Shown here: positions 15,153-23,211 of the stretch, one piece after another
Numbering within the stretch: the first letter of the stretch is position 1
Layout: each line of letters opens with the position of its first letter
NCBI GenBank assembly: GCA_002412495.1
Contig: DHVE01000070.1
Span: forward strand, 1-33,963
DNA from: Betaproteobacteria bacterium UBA5216
GTDB lineage: Bacteria > Pseudomonadota > Gammaproteobacteria > Burkholderiales > SG8-41
Direction: 5' to 3'
Length of the DNA: 33,963 nucleotides
Program-made: the position numbers and the translations under genes
The notes under the pieces: generated by a model
The model's input: the letters and a program-made list of their open reading frames with translations, nothing else
The model's database searches: none
What the model was told of the DNA's origin: nothing

Positions 15153-15869
15153 TCAATCGTCGAGCACGGCAATCGCCCTCACCGGCGCGGCTTCCACGCC
15201 CTCGTATTTGGCTGGTAGGGCATACATGGTTGCGCGTTTGCCGATCAGTTCATCGATTTGGCCGCCCAGGTTTTCAATCATCAGGATGCCCTTAGGCAGC
15301 AAGGTCTTGTGCCCGTAGCTCCGGGGGAAAATCTCCGTGTCGGGATCTTTGGGAAATATGTCCGGACGCAATTGGCGCCAGTAGCGCACGCGCATGTATA
15401 TATGTTCCGGCGACGGGCAATCCGCGCACAGCGCCTTGGGCGAGCGGCTCACCACCCAGTCGATACCGCTCTTGTCGAGTCCGGGTGACTTGAGAATGTA
15501 TTTTTCCTCGTCATCGGCGAAATGGTGCCAGCCCGTGCATAGCACCAGCATGTCGTTGGATGTCAGCGAACTCGCGTGTTTTTCGAGATGATCGCCGGTG
15601 ATGGCGCCAAAATCGCCCATGCGGCAATCAACGAACAGCGCCGGGCCGATCATGCGATGCAACGCGACCTGATCGATGGTTTCGCCATTGGCGTAATACA
15701 GCGCTGCCGTATCCATGTGAGTGCCGGAATGCAGTGACGCCGTGATTTCGCGCGTTTTCAGGCCATTGCGGGAGTACCAGCGTAGCGTGCGAAACGTTAC
15801 TTCGGGATGGTCGGACGAGCGCGCCGTGTGCGGCGAGAGCGGTTGCGTCAAATCGATATAGCGGGGCAT
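15153..15869 (-). CDS. cyclase / kynurenine-formamidase-like metal hydrolase
   Basis: The 238-aa product starts at ATG 15869 with AAGGA 9 bases upstream; a TTG 9 codons earlier is less likely. It opens with PRYIDLTQPLSPHTARSSDHPEV, typical of the cyclase family. The metal motif is H47-S-G-T-H51-M-D53. The usual P-x-H that follows is replaced by TAAL. Later come GALFVDCRMGDFGAITGDHLE-like and DMLVLCTGWHHF segments. Known members hydrolyse amides or cyclic substrates (formylkynurenine, isatin) using Zn or Mn. It is the first gene of the selenoprotein B operon, with operator-like dyads upstream, so the pathway substrate may contain an amide or lactam. Confidence 0.88.
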   Translation of the reverse strand: MPRYIDLTQPLSPHTARSSDHPEVTFRTLRWYSRNGLKTREITASLHSGTHMDTAALYYANGETIDQVALHRMIGPALFVDCRMGDFGAITGDHLEKHASSLTSNDMLVLCTGWHHFADDEEKYILKSPGLDKSGIDWVVSRSPKALCADCPSPEHIYMRVRYWRQLRPDIFPKDPDTEIFPRSYGHKTLLPKGILMIENLGGQIDELIGKRATMYALPAKYEGVEAAPVRAIAVLDD

Positions 15870-15906
15870 GGCTATTATTCCTTCGGGCGTGGGCAATAAT
15901 TTGAAA

Positions 15907-15938
15907 CGCTGAAGCCAACAATTGTTAGCGTGTCAGCG
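15907..15938. promoter_or_regulatory. nested dyad, probable operator upstream of the cyclase operon
   Basis: The inner near-palindrome GCCAACAATTGTTAGC (15914-15929, 14 of 16 paired, core AACAATTGTT perfect) is enclosed by CGCTGA (15907-15912) and TCAGCG (15933-15938). It lies about 38 bp before the cyclase ATG in the divergent region. This shape suggests a dimeric regulator binding site. Confidence 0.5.
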
Positions 15939-15965
15939 TAGTAGCGTCTATTGGCCCTGTCAATG

Positions 15966-16001
15966 TGATGTTCCATATGACGTTCCATGTGACATTCCAT
16001 A
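15966..16001. repeat. three tandem 12-bp repeats in a divergent promoter region
   Basis: TGATGTTCCATA (15966-15977), TGACGTTCCATG (15978-15989) and TGACATTCCATA (15990-16001) follow one another with no gap. Consensus is TGAYRTTCCATR. The 12-bp period is close to one helical turn, as expected for cooperative binding on one DNA face. They lie between the cyclase operon and the Bug at 16133. Confidence 0.65.
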
Positions 16002-16132
16002 TCCTGTAGCGCGACGAGATGAGCGCGGGCGGCGAGGCGATGGCGCGGCCACGGCGCAATTGGTGGGAATCACGATCAGTGCCATAATTATTTCAACACA
16101 GCCTATTTCTGATTTATGAAGAGGTGCCCTTG

Positions 16133-17107
16133 ATGGGTAACGTAGTCTGCCGGAGATACGCCGCCGCCGTTTTTGCGCTATGCGCGTTTGCGGGAATAGC
16201 CGCCGCACAGACCTATCCGGTCAAGCCGGTGCGCGTCGTTGTGCCGTATCCCACCGGCGCGGGCGTGGATATCACGACGCGATTATTCACGCCAAAACTG
16301 TCCGAGCGGCTGGGCCAGCAGTTCGTGGTGGACAATCGCGCCGGCGCTGGCGGCAACATTGGCGCCGAGCTCGTGGCGCAGGGCGCGCCCGATGGTTATA
16401 TGTTGCTGGTGGCGCCTGCCTCGATAGCCATCAGTCAAAGCCTGTACAAGAATTTGCGCTACGACCTGAAGCGCGATTTCGATGCCATTACGCTGATCGG
16501 TTCGGCGCCATTCGTGCTGGTGGTGCATGCCGCCGCGCCGGTCAAGAGCCCGCGGGATTTGATCTCCCTGGGTAAATCCCGGCCGGGGCAGCTTACCTAC
16601 GCATCCGCGGGCAACGGCAGTCCGTCGCATCTGGTGGGAGAAATGTTCCGCATGCAGGCGGGCATTCAGTTGTTGCACGTTCCCTACAAGGGGTCGGTTC
16701 AGGGCATTACGGATGTGGTGTCCGGCTTTGTATCGCTGACGTTTGCAAACACTTTGTCGGTGCTGCCGTTGGTCAAGTCGGGCCGCCTGCGCGCATTGGC
16801 GATTACCAGCGCCAAGCGCAGCGCCATCGCGCCGGGATTGCCGACGCTTTCAGAATCCGGCTTGCCGGGATTCGAGGGCGTCACCTGGTTTTCATTGCTG
16901 GCGCCCAAGGGCACGCCGCGCGACATCATCGCGCGCCTCAACACCACGTTGAGTGAGATTTCGCAGTTGGCCGATACGCGTGAGCGTCTGGCTGAACAAG
17001 GCGCCGAACCGTTGACGGGTACGCCCGAACAGGCGTCCGCATTTATCACGGCGGAGACACTCAAGTGGGCGAAGGTGGTCGCGGCGTCCGGCGCGCACGC
17101 CGAGTAG
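16133..17107 (+). CDS. Bug/TctC-family periplasmic solute-binding protein
   Basis: The 324-aa product starts at ATG 16133 with GAGGTG 6 bases upstream; GTG 16124 is part of that site. The signal peptide (VCRRYAAAVFALCAFAG) is cut after about GIAAA, giving QTYPVKPVRVVVPYPTGAGVD, so the ligand loop is TGAGVD rather than PGGGTD. Other signatures are DNRAGAGGNIGAE, APDGYMLLV, HVPYKGSVQG, IAPGLPTLSESGLPGFEGVTWFSL and LKWAKVV near the C-terminus. It is the first gene of a Bug-flavoprotein-Bug operon reading away from the selenoprotein B operon, and may share regulation with it through the intergenic repeats. Confidence 0.94.
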   Translation: MGNVVCRRYAAAVFALCAFAGIAAAQTYPVKPVRVVVPYPTGAGVDITTRLFTPKLSERLGQQFVVDNRAGAGGNIGAELVAQGAPDGYMLLVAPASIAISQSLYKNLRYDLKRDFDAITLIGSAPFVLVVHAAAPVKSPRDLISLGKSRPGQLTYASAGNGSPSHLVGEMFRMQAGIQLLHVPYKGSVQGITDVVSGFVSLTFANTLSVLPLVKSGRLRALAITSAKRSAIAPGLPTLSESGLPGFEGVTWFSLLAPKGTPRDIIARLNTTLSEISQLADTRERLAEQGAEPLTGTPEQASAFITAETLKWAKVVAASGAHAE

Positions 17108-17152
17108 TCGGTAAATAGCACGGGAATCAAGGCAAACAAGGAAAACAAGGTG

Positions 17153-18583
17153 ATGGGCGCCAACGAACAACATGACGTGGTGATTATAGGCGGAGGCGTG
17201 GCAGGATTGATCGCCGCCAACCGTGCGGCGCAGCTCGGCATGACGGTCATCGTGCTGGAAAAAGGCACCGCGGAAAAATATCTTTGCAACACGCGATTCA
17301 CCGGTGGCTCGCTGCACATCTGCCATCGCGACATCATGCACGATGAAGCCGTGCTGCAGCAGGCCATTCGCGATAATACGGCGGGTTACGTGACGGAAGA
17401 CTTTGCGCTGCTGATTGCTCGAAATGGCCGCCGCGTGGTGCGCTGGTTGCAGGATGAAGGCCTGAAATTCATGCGCGCCAGCGCCTCCGAACATCATCGC
17501 TGGGTGCTGGCGCCGCCAGGGCGCTCCAAGCCAGGTGTCGATTGGGAAGGGCGCGCGGGCGACGTGTTGTTGCAAAGGCTGGAGCGCCAGCTCAAACAGC
17601 GCGGCGGCGCAATCCTGCGCGGCGCGCACGCGCAGTCGTTGCTGAGCGAAGGCGGGCGTTGCGTGGGCGTCGCCGCGTTGCATGCCGGCGCGCGGCAGTC
17701 GTTTCGCGCGCACGCGGTGATCATCGCGGACGGTGGATTTCAGGGCAACGCGGACATGATGCGGCAGTACGTGACAAAGCATCCCGAGCGCATCAAGCAG
17801 CGTGGCGCGGGCACCGGCCATGGCGATGGCCTGCGCATGGCGCAGGCGCTGGGCGCGGCGGTGTCCAATCTCGAACCGTTCTACGGCCATGTGTTGAGCC
17901 GCGATGCGTTTACCAACGATTTGCTCTGGCCGTACCCCTTGCTCGATGCGCTGGTGACGGCCGGCATCCTGGTCAACGGGCGGGGCGAACGTTTCGCCGA
18001 TGAAGGGCGCGGTGGCGTTTACGTCGCCAATGCCATTGCGCGTCTGGACGATCCGCTGTCTGCCGTGTGTATTTTTGATCGTGATATCTGGGAGCAACCC
18101 GGCGCCCGTGAACTGGTGCCGCCGAACCCCAACTTGCCCGCGGTCGGCGGCACGCTGCACAAGGCGGACGATCTCAATACGCTCGCCGGACTGGCGGGTC
18201 TACCGGCGGCCGCACTCAAGGCGGCGGTTACCGGCTATAACCGCGCGCTGAGCGCCGCGACGCAAGGCAGCAGCGATCCCTTGCCGCTGACACCGGAGCG
18301 GCGCACCCTACGCTACAAGCCGATGCCGATAGCGAAGCCACCGTTTTTTGCGGTGCCGGTGGCGAGCGGCATTACCTACACGATGGGCGGCCTTTCCATC
18401 GATCTCCATACGCAGGTTGTGCGGGGCGATGGTGCGCCCATCGATGGGTTGTATGCGGCGGGTATCGCCGCGGGTGGGCTCGAAGGAGGCCCGCAGATTG
18501 GTTATGTGGCGGGCCTTGCACGTTGCGGCGTGACGGCGTTGACGGCTGCCGAGCACATTGCGACACAAGTGAAACCGGCGTGA
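17153..18583 (+). CDS. FAD-dependent oxidoreductase, fumarate reductase/tricarballylate dehydrogenase-like
   Basis: The 476-aa product opens with the FAD-binding motif DVVIIGGGVAGLIAANRAAQLG and the LEKG segment that contacts the adenosine. It ends with the family's GLYAAGIAAGGLEGGPQIGYVAGLARCG. The middle contains GTGHGDGLRMAQALGA, typical of the fumarate reductase/succinate dehydrogenase flavoprotein superfamily. There is no signal peptide, heme or Fe-S motif, so it is soluble. The start is ATG 17153 or the adjoining GTG 17150. It is a close paralogue of the gene at 29538-30968 (shared LEKGTAxKYLC and RxTGG motifs). Tricarballylate dehydrogenase (TcuA) is a suggestive relative given the Tct-type receptors around it, but the substrate is unproven. 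Confidence 0.87.
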   Translation: MGANEQHDVVIIGGGVAGLIAANRAAQLGMTVIVLEKGTAEKYLCNTRFTGGSLHICHRDIMHDEAVLQQAIRDNTAGYVTEDFALLIARNGRRVVRWLQDEGLKFMRASASEHHRWVLAPPGRSKPGVDWEGRAGDVLLQRLERQLKQRGGAILRGAHAQSLLSEGGRCVGVAALHAGARQSFRAHAVIIADGGFQGNADMMRQYVTKHPERIKQRGAGTGHGDGLRMAQALGAAVSNLEPFYGHVLSRDAFTNDLLWPYPLLDALVTAGILVNGRGERFADEGRGGVYVANAIARLDDPLSAVCIFDRDIWEQPGARELVPPNPNLPAVGGTLHKADDLNTLAGLAGLPAAALKAAVTGYNRALSAATQGSSDPLPLTPERRTLRYKPMPIAKPPFFAVPVASGITYTMGGLSIDLHTQVVRGDGAPIDGLYAAGIAAGGLEGGPQIGYVAGLARCGVTALTAAEHIATQVKPA

Positions 18584-19554
18584 ACCCATCGCCGCTTGCA
18601 GTATCTGGTCTGCTGGCCATTGCAATTGCCATGGCAATGGCGCCACGCGGCGTCATTGCTCAGGAGGGATTTTCCAAACCCCGGCGCATTGTCACCATCG
18701 AAGCCGGCGGCGGTAATGACAACGTGGCACGCCTGCTGGCGTTGGGCATGGGCAACGACGGCGGCGGGCGGGTGATCGTCGAAAACCGCGGCGGCGCCAG
18801 TGGCGTGGTGGCGGCCGAGACCGTGATCAAGGCAGCGCCGGATGGGCTGACGCTGCTCAGCATCAGCGGCAGCTTGTGGACCCTGCCGCTGATGCAATCG
18901 GTCCCCTATGACCCGGTGGCGGATTTGGCGCCTGTTACGCTGGCGGTGAGTTCGCCGAACATTCTGGTGGTGAATCCGGCGTTGCCCGTGAAATCGGTGC
19001 GCCAATTGATTGCGCTCGCCAAGGCGCGGCCGGGTGCGTTGAATTATTCCACGGCGGGCGCGGGATCGTCGGGCCATTTGTCGGCGGAATTATTCAAATC
19101 CATGGCTGGCGTGGATATCGTGCGCGTGGCCTACAAGGGCGGCGCGGCGTCGATGACCGATCTCATCAGCGGGCAGGTGCAGCTATCGTTCACCTCCACC
19201 GGCTCGTCGGCCGGCCACGTTCAGACCGGACGATTACGCGCGCTGGCGGTGACCAGCGCCAAGCCATCCGCGTTGTTGCCCGGCCTTCCACCCATCGCCA
19301 GCGAGGGATTGCCGGGTTACGAGCTGGTGTCCACCTATGGCGTGTTCGCGCCGGCGAAAACGCCGCCTGCGATCATCGAGCGGATCCATCAAAGCCTGGT
19401 GCGCGCACTGCGCACGCCCGAAATCCGCGAGCGTTTTTTCAAGGCTGGCGCGGAGGTGGTGGCGAGCACACCGCAGGAGTTTGCCGCGGTGATTCGCGCG
19501 GATAACCAGAAATTGGGAAAACTGATACGCGATGCGAAGATACGTTCGGATTAG
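18580..19554 (+). CDS. Bug/TctC-family solute-binding protein, SPNILVVHP subgroup
   Basis: Start is GTG 18580, overlapping the flavoprotein stop by 4 bases (GTGA). It gives 324 aa with a signal peptide MNPSPLAVSGLLAIAIAMAM, cut after about GVIA. The longer frame from 18523 lies inside the upstream gene and is rejected. The loop after the first strand reads EAGGGNDN, shortened against PGGGTD. It shares SGSLWTLPLM and SPNILVVNPALPVKS with the Bugs at 4831 and 10116. Overlap with the FAD enzyme argues that the receptor's ligand or its product is that enzyme's substrate. Confidence 0.92.
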   Translation: MNPSPLAVSGLLAIAIAMAMAPRGVIAQEGFSKPRRIVTIEAGGGNDNVARLLALGMGNDGGGRVIVENRGGASGVVAAETVIKAAPDGLTLLSISGSLWTLPLMQSVPYDPVADLAPVTLAVSSPNILVVNPALPVKSVRQLIALAKARPGALNYSTAGAGSSGHLSAELFKSMAGVDIVRVAYKGGAASMTDLISGQVQLSFTSTGSSAGHVQTGRLRALAVTSAKPSALLPGLPPIASEGLPGYELVSTYGVFAPAKTPPAIIERIHQSLVRALRTPEIRERFFKAGAEVVASTPQEFAAVIRADNQKLGKLIRDAKIRSD

Positions 19555-19583
19555 GAATTCTCGAGGGAATCAAGATTTCCGGA

Positions 19584-21215
19584 TCAGGCCGGCGCCGCGC
19601 CACGCACGGTGTCGATAATGTGCAGCGCGCCACTGTCGTCAACCGTGCTGCCGCGCCATGCGACATGGCCATCGGGACGCACCAGCACCAGCGGCATTTC
19701 ATAGCGTTGCGCGATGTTCGCGTCGGTGATGTCGTTGACTGACAGCGGCACACCGCGCTGCCGGGCCGCCGCCACAAATGCGTTACGATTCGATTGCCCG
19801 GCGCCCGTAAAACAGAGCAGTACAAAACCACGGCCAAACAGGTCGAGCGTGGAACGCCCATCCGCGAGCCACGCATGTGGCGCGCGCGCGCCGGGTCGCG
19901 CGGTCTGTTCATAGCGGGCTTGGTCGGGTGGCGGCGGACTGCCGTCGGGAATGCAAATGGCCGAGTTGTCGTAGCGGTAGCCCATCTGGATGCTTGAGGG
20001 ATCCCAGTAGCGCGCTTGCATCGCGGCCGTAAATTCGGCGCTCATGCGGTTGCGCGCGCTTTCGCCCTCTGGCGTGTCGTCGAGTATGGCGCCGCAATTC
20101 GCGGGCGAGGTCAGCACCTTGAAATTATCGGTCGATGATGCGGCATTGCGTATGGCCACGGGTTTGCGTTCGACTTCGTAACTGTCGATGAGACGCGGGC
20201 CGCCCCAGCCGTCGATCAGGGCCGCCAGTTTCCAGCCGAGGTCGACGGCGTCTCCAATGCCGGTGTTCATGCCCATGCCGCCAGTGGGCGACATGGCGTG
20301 CGCGGCATCGCCTGCCAGCAGCACGCGTCCAGCGCCGAAACGTGCCGCGATTTGCTCACGGCGGCGCCACGGCAGCATCGCAACGATATCGAATGGTACA
20401 TCGTCGCGGCCCAGCGCGCGGCGCATCCACCACGCGGGGTCGAAGGTGTCGAGATCGAGTTTTTGTGCGCTGCCATGCACGGTCAGCCGCCAAAGGTCGC
20501 CGCCGTCCACCGTGGTCAGATTGCCCCAGGTGCCTTCGGGCCCGAGAAAAATAAAGCGCTCGGCCTCGCCGTAGTGGCAATGCCGTCGCCAGTGCGGCAC
20601 GCGTGCCGTGATGCCTATCGAGTAGCTGAGTTTGGGCGTGCCTTGCATCGGGATGCCCAGTGCCTCGCGAACAGTGCTGTCAACGCCGTCGCAGGCCACC
20701 AGGTAACGTGCACGGATATGTGTTTTGCCTTGCGCGAGGTCGTCGCGTACGGTCGCCAGCACGCCATCGGTGTTTAATTCAAAACTTTCCAGACGGCAAT
20801 GATTGCGTACCGTGATGCTGGACTGCCGCGCGACGGCTTGTTGCAGAATCGGCTGCAGCCAGTGTTGCGGACAGCGTTGCTTTTTCTCGCACGCGTAGGC
20901 CGGCACGCGCATGTCGCGCAGGCAAGGGTGCGCATCGACATGCAGTGGCGCCGCGGCGATGTTCGTGCAGATCACGCGCGACATGCGGAAATCGTCCGGA
21001 AAGCCAGCTTCGCGTACCGCCCGGGCGATATTCCAGCGCCGGAAAAATTCCATAGTGCGTACCGCAATATGGCCGATTTTTGAATGCTCGATACGGCCAT
21101 CGCCGGCCTCGATGAGTTGGGCATGGATGCCACGCCAGCCCAAATCAAGCGCTAGTGACAGGCCGACGGGGCCGGCACCCACGATCAGCACCGGTGTGTC
21201 ATGTGTAAATGGCAT
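19584..21215 (-). CDS. FAD-dependent aromatic monooxygenase (PheA/TfdB type)
   Basis: The 543-aa product is a class A flavoprotein hydroxylase. It has the GxGxxG motif G13-A-G-P-V-G18, the DG motif C-D176-G177-V-D-S, and the GD motif LLAGD303AAHAMSPTGGMGMNTGIGDA, all intact. After the FAD-binding part, residues about 430-543 resemble the C-terminal thioredoxin-like domain of phenol hydroxylases (FVLLCFTGAGQ, then MPLVLVRPDGHVAWRGS). The family hydroxylates phenolic rings with NAD(P)H and O2. It is the last gene of a minus operon with a CMD-family protein and a Bug, consistent with degradation of an aromatic acid. The exact ring substrate cannot be assigned. Confidence 0.93.
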   Translation of the reverse strand: MPFTHDTPVLIVGAGPVGLSLALDLGWRGIHAQLIEAGDGRIEHSKIGHIAVRTMEFFRRWNIARAVREAGFPDDFRMSRVICTNIAAAPLHVDAHPCLRDMRVPAYACEKKQRCPQHWLQPILQQAVARQSSITVRNHCRLESFELNTDGVLATVRDDLAQGKTHIRARYLVACDGVDSTVREALGIPMQGTPKLSYSIGITARVPHWRRHCHYGEAERFIFLGPEGTWGNLTTVDGGDLWRLTVHGSAQKLDLDTFDPAWWMRRALGRDDVPFDIVAMLPWRRREQIAARFGAGRVLLAGDAAHAMSPTGGMGMNTGIGDAVDLGWKLAALIDGWGGPRLIDSYEVERKPVAIRNAASSTDNFKVLTSPANCGAILDDTPEGESARNRMSAEFTAAMQARYWDPSSIQMGYRYDNSAICIPDGSPPPPDQARYEQTARPGARAPHAWLADGRSTLDLFGRGFVLLCFTGAGQSNRNAFVAAARQRGVPLSVNDITDANIAQRYEMPLVLVRPDGHVAWRGSTVDDSGALHIIDTVRGAAPA

Positions 21216-21275
21216 GGTGTGCGCCCTGCGAGCGGTTGGGCGTAGAGGTAATCAGGTGCTCAGATAATCGGGTGA

Positions 21276-22049
21276 TCAGGCTGGTTTCAAAACGTCGCTC
21301 AAGGCTGCGAGCGCGTTCAGTGCGGGTGCGAATCCGCTGAACGGTGCGGTCTGAATTACCGCTTCGAGGACTTCGGCGCGTGACAATCCGAGATTCACCG
21401 CGGCTTGGGCGAATTTTTTTGCCTGACTTTCCAGCCGCAACGCGGTGAAGCTCGCCACCGAACACAGCACCCGCTGGCGTTGCGGCAGGCCGGGGCGGAA
21501 CCAGATCTCTCCGTAGCCGTATTGGATCGCCACCGGATACAGCGCGCCGGTGACCGTGTTGTCGGGCGAGGCATAACCCTTGTTGCCGCCGTCGCGGTGC
21601 AGCGCGTGCATGAGTTGGGTGCCTTGCGCGGTCAGCGCTTGAAGGGAATCGTCGCGCGGCGCTTGCGAGGGCACGGTGATGCCGCGCTGGGCAAAAACCG
21701 GAGCGATGCCGTCGAGCGATTCTTCGGATGCCGCGAAGCCGGCGTAGATGCCGATCTGGATGACGATTTCCTGTATCGCGAGCGCATTCAAACCGATATT
21801 GAGCGCCGCGCCCACGTAGCGGCGCAGCGCTGGCAAACGCTGCACCGACGCGAGCGCCGCCAGCGTGCAGACCATGCGGTCTTCCAGCGCCAGGCCGGGG
21901 CGGCACCAGACGATGCCGAACTCGGTTTCATTGATGAAATCACGGAAGTTGGGCACGGTATCGCTGTTCGCCGATGCCGACGCATCCGTTCCAAACAGGC
22001 GCGCGCGCATCGCAATGCCGCGCTGGCGCAATTCCTGGCGTGTGGTCAT
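21276..22049 (-). CDS. tandem carboxymuconolactone-decarboxylase-like protein
   Basis: The 257-aa product has two CMD-fold repeats. The first (about 35-115) includes FGIVWCRPGLALEDRMVCTLAALASV and NALAIQEIVIQIGIYAGFA. The second (about 165-250) includes YGEIWFRPGLPQRQRVLCSVASFTAL and SRAEVLEAVIQTAPFSGFAPALNAL. The AhpD-type CxxC redox motif is absent, so it fits the decarboxylase/isomerase side of the family (PcaC-like) rather than a peroxidase reductant. Two fused domains are about twice the size of a PcaC subunit. The aromatic monooxygenase follows after 60 bp, so a role in processing a ring-cleavage lactone or related intermediate is plausible. It is cytosolic. Confidence 0.87.
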   Translation of the reverse strand: MTTRQELRQRGIAMRARLFGTDASASANSDTVPNFRDFINETEFGIVWCRPGLALEDRMVCTLAALASVQRLPALRRYVGAALNIGLNALAIQEIVIQIGIYAGFAASEESLDGIAPVFAQRGITVPSQAPRDDSLQALTAQGTQLMHALHRDGGNKGYASPDNTVTGALYPVAIQYGYGEIWFRPGLPQRQRVLCSVASFTALRLESQAKKFAQAAVNLGLSRAEVLEAVIQTAPFSGFAPALNALAALSDVLKPA

Positions 22050-22091
22050 GGTTTTATTCTTTCGGAGAGGCGGGTGTCACGGCGCCACGAA

Positions 22092-23072
22092 TCAATCGAG
22101 GCGGATGTTGCCTTTCTTGATGATCTCGCTGAAGCGCACGTGCTGAAATTTCAGGTCGCGCGCGAACTCGGCGGGCGGGCGGTAATCGATGTCGACGTCC
22201 AATGCCGTGAGTTTCTCGCGCGCTTCGGCGGAACGCATGATGGTATCGACGGACACCGACAGCCGGTTGACGATGGACTGTGGCGTGGCGCTCGCCACCA
22301 TCAAGCCGATCCATCCGCTGACATCGAAGCCGCTCAGGTTGGCGGCGCGCGTAAGCGGTTCGATGCCCGGCGTGATCGCGCTCGATCGAGCCATGGATAC
22401 ACCATAGGCTTTTAATCTTCCGGCGCGTACCAGCGACATGGTGGCCGCCGCGGTTTCAAAGGCATAGGCGACTTGCCCGCTAATGACATCGGTGATCGCG
22501 GCGGCACTACCCTTGTAAGGCACATGCGTGGCCTGTACCCCAGCGCTGTTGTTAAACCATTCCGTGATGAGATGCGCCGACGCCCCAGTGCCCGACGATC
22601 CAAACGCGTATTTACCGGGGCTCGCTTTCAGCAGGGCGATAAACTCACGCGCGTTTGTGGCGGGAAACGCGGTATTGGTCACCAGCACGTAGGGCGAAAT
22701 AACCAGCTTGGCCACCGGCGCAAAATCGCGCTCAACGTTAAACGTCGTTTTCTGCACCAGCGGGCTGATGCTGATGGGGCCGCTGGATGCGGCCAAGAGG
22801 GTGTAGCCGTCGGGCGCTGCCTTGGCGGCGATATCCGTGCCAATCAGCCCACCCGCGCCGGGGCGATTGTCCAGCACCACCGGCTGGCCCAGCGCCTCGG
22901 AAAGTTTTTGCGCAATCAAGCGGGCCGTCACGTCGGTGGCTTGTCCCGGCGGCCAGGGCACCACCATGCGTATCGGGCGTAGCGGATAAGCGACGCCGTT
23001 TGGCTGCGCCCCTGTAGCGGTCGTCAATGCAAGCGCGACAAGTCCGAACAGCCCGATCCACCTACGCTTCAT
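22092..23072 (-). CDS. Bug/TctC-family periplasmic solute-binding protein
   Basis: ATG 23072 has GGAGA upstream and gives a 326-aa product; the 9-residue extension to 23099 is not supported. The signal peptide (MKRRWIGLFGLVALALTTATG) is cut near TGA-Q or shortly after, and the mature part includes YPLRPIRMVVPWPPGQATD, so the loop is PGQATD. Other signatures are DNRPGAGGLIGTD, APDGYTLLAASS, THVPYKGSAAAITDV and a divergent SVDTIMRS C-terminal region. It is the first gene of the operon with the CMD-like protein and the monooxygenase, suggesting an aromatic or hydroxyaromatic acid ligand. That is inference from context. Confidence 0.93.
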   Translation of the reverse strand: MKRRWIGLFGLVALALTTATGAQPNGVAYPLRPIRMVVPWPPGQATDVTARLIAQKLSEALGQPVVLDNRPGAGGLIGTDIAAKAAPDGYTLLAASSGPISISPLVQKTTFNVERDFAPVAKLVISPYVLVTNTAFPATNAREFIALLKASPGKYAFGSSGTGASAHLITEWFNNSAGVQATHVPYKGSAAAITDVISGQVAYAFETAAATMSLVRAGRLKAYGVSMARSSAITPGIEPLTRAANLSGFDVSGWIGLMVASATPQSIVNRLSVSVDTIMRSAEAREKLTALDVDIDYRPPAEFARDLKFQHVRFSEIIKKGNIRLD

Positions 23073-23110
23073 GCAAGATTCTCCATGCACTCTTATCACT
23101 CATATGCAGC

Positions 23111-23162
23111 CTTTGTTATCCAACAAAGTATACTTCGCGCTCACACTGCGGGCAACGCAGTG
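23111..23162. promoter_or_regulatory. two perfect inverted repeats between divergent Bug genes
   Basis: CTTTGTT-ATCC-AACAAAG (23111-23128) and CACTGCG-GGCAA-CGCAGTG (23144-23162) each have perfect 7-bp arms. They lie between the genes starting at 23072 (minus) and 23212 (plus). The first has TTGTT-N4-AACAA geometry, like Crp/Fnr-type half-sites. Either could be an operator; the GC-rich second could also form an RNA hairpin in the plus leader. Confidence 0.5.
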
Positions 23163-23211
23163 CGTTTCGCTATCAAGGCTTTGCACTCATGAAGATCGGG
23201 AGTATGCGTCA

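Noticed and set aside
16892..18160. 422-aa minus-strand ORF
   Set aside because: It is antisense to the FAD oxidoreductase and the end of a Bug gene, with low-complexity His/Arg/Gln-rich translation.
21405..22415. 336-aa plus-strand ORF
   Set aside because: It spans two genes on the opposite strand and has no motif or ribosome binding site.
23071..23211. Longer N-terminus for the Bug at 23212
   Set aside because: The extra 47 codons cover the divergent promoter dyads and lack a signal peptide; the signal begins at ATG 23212.
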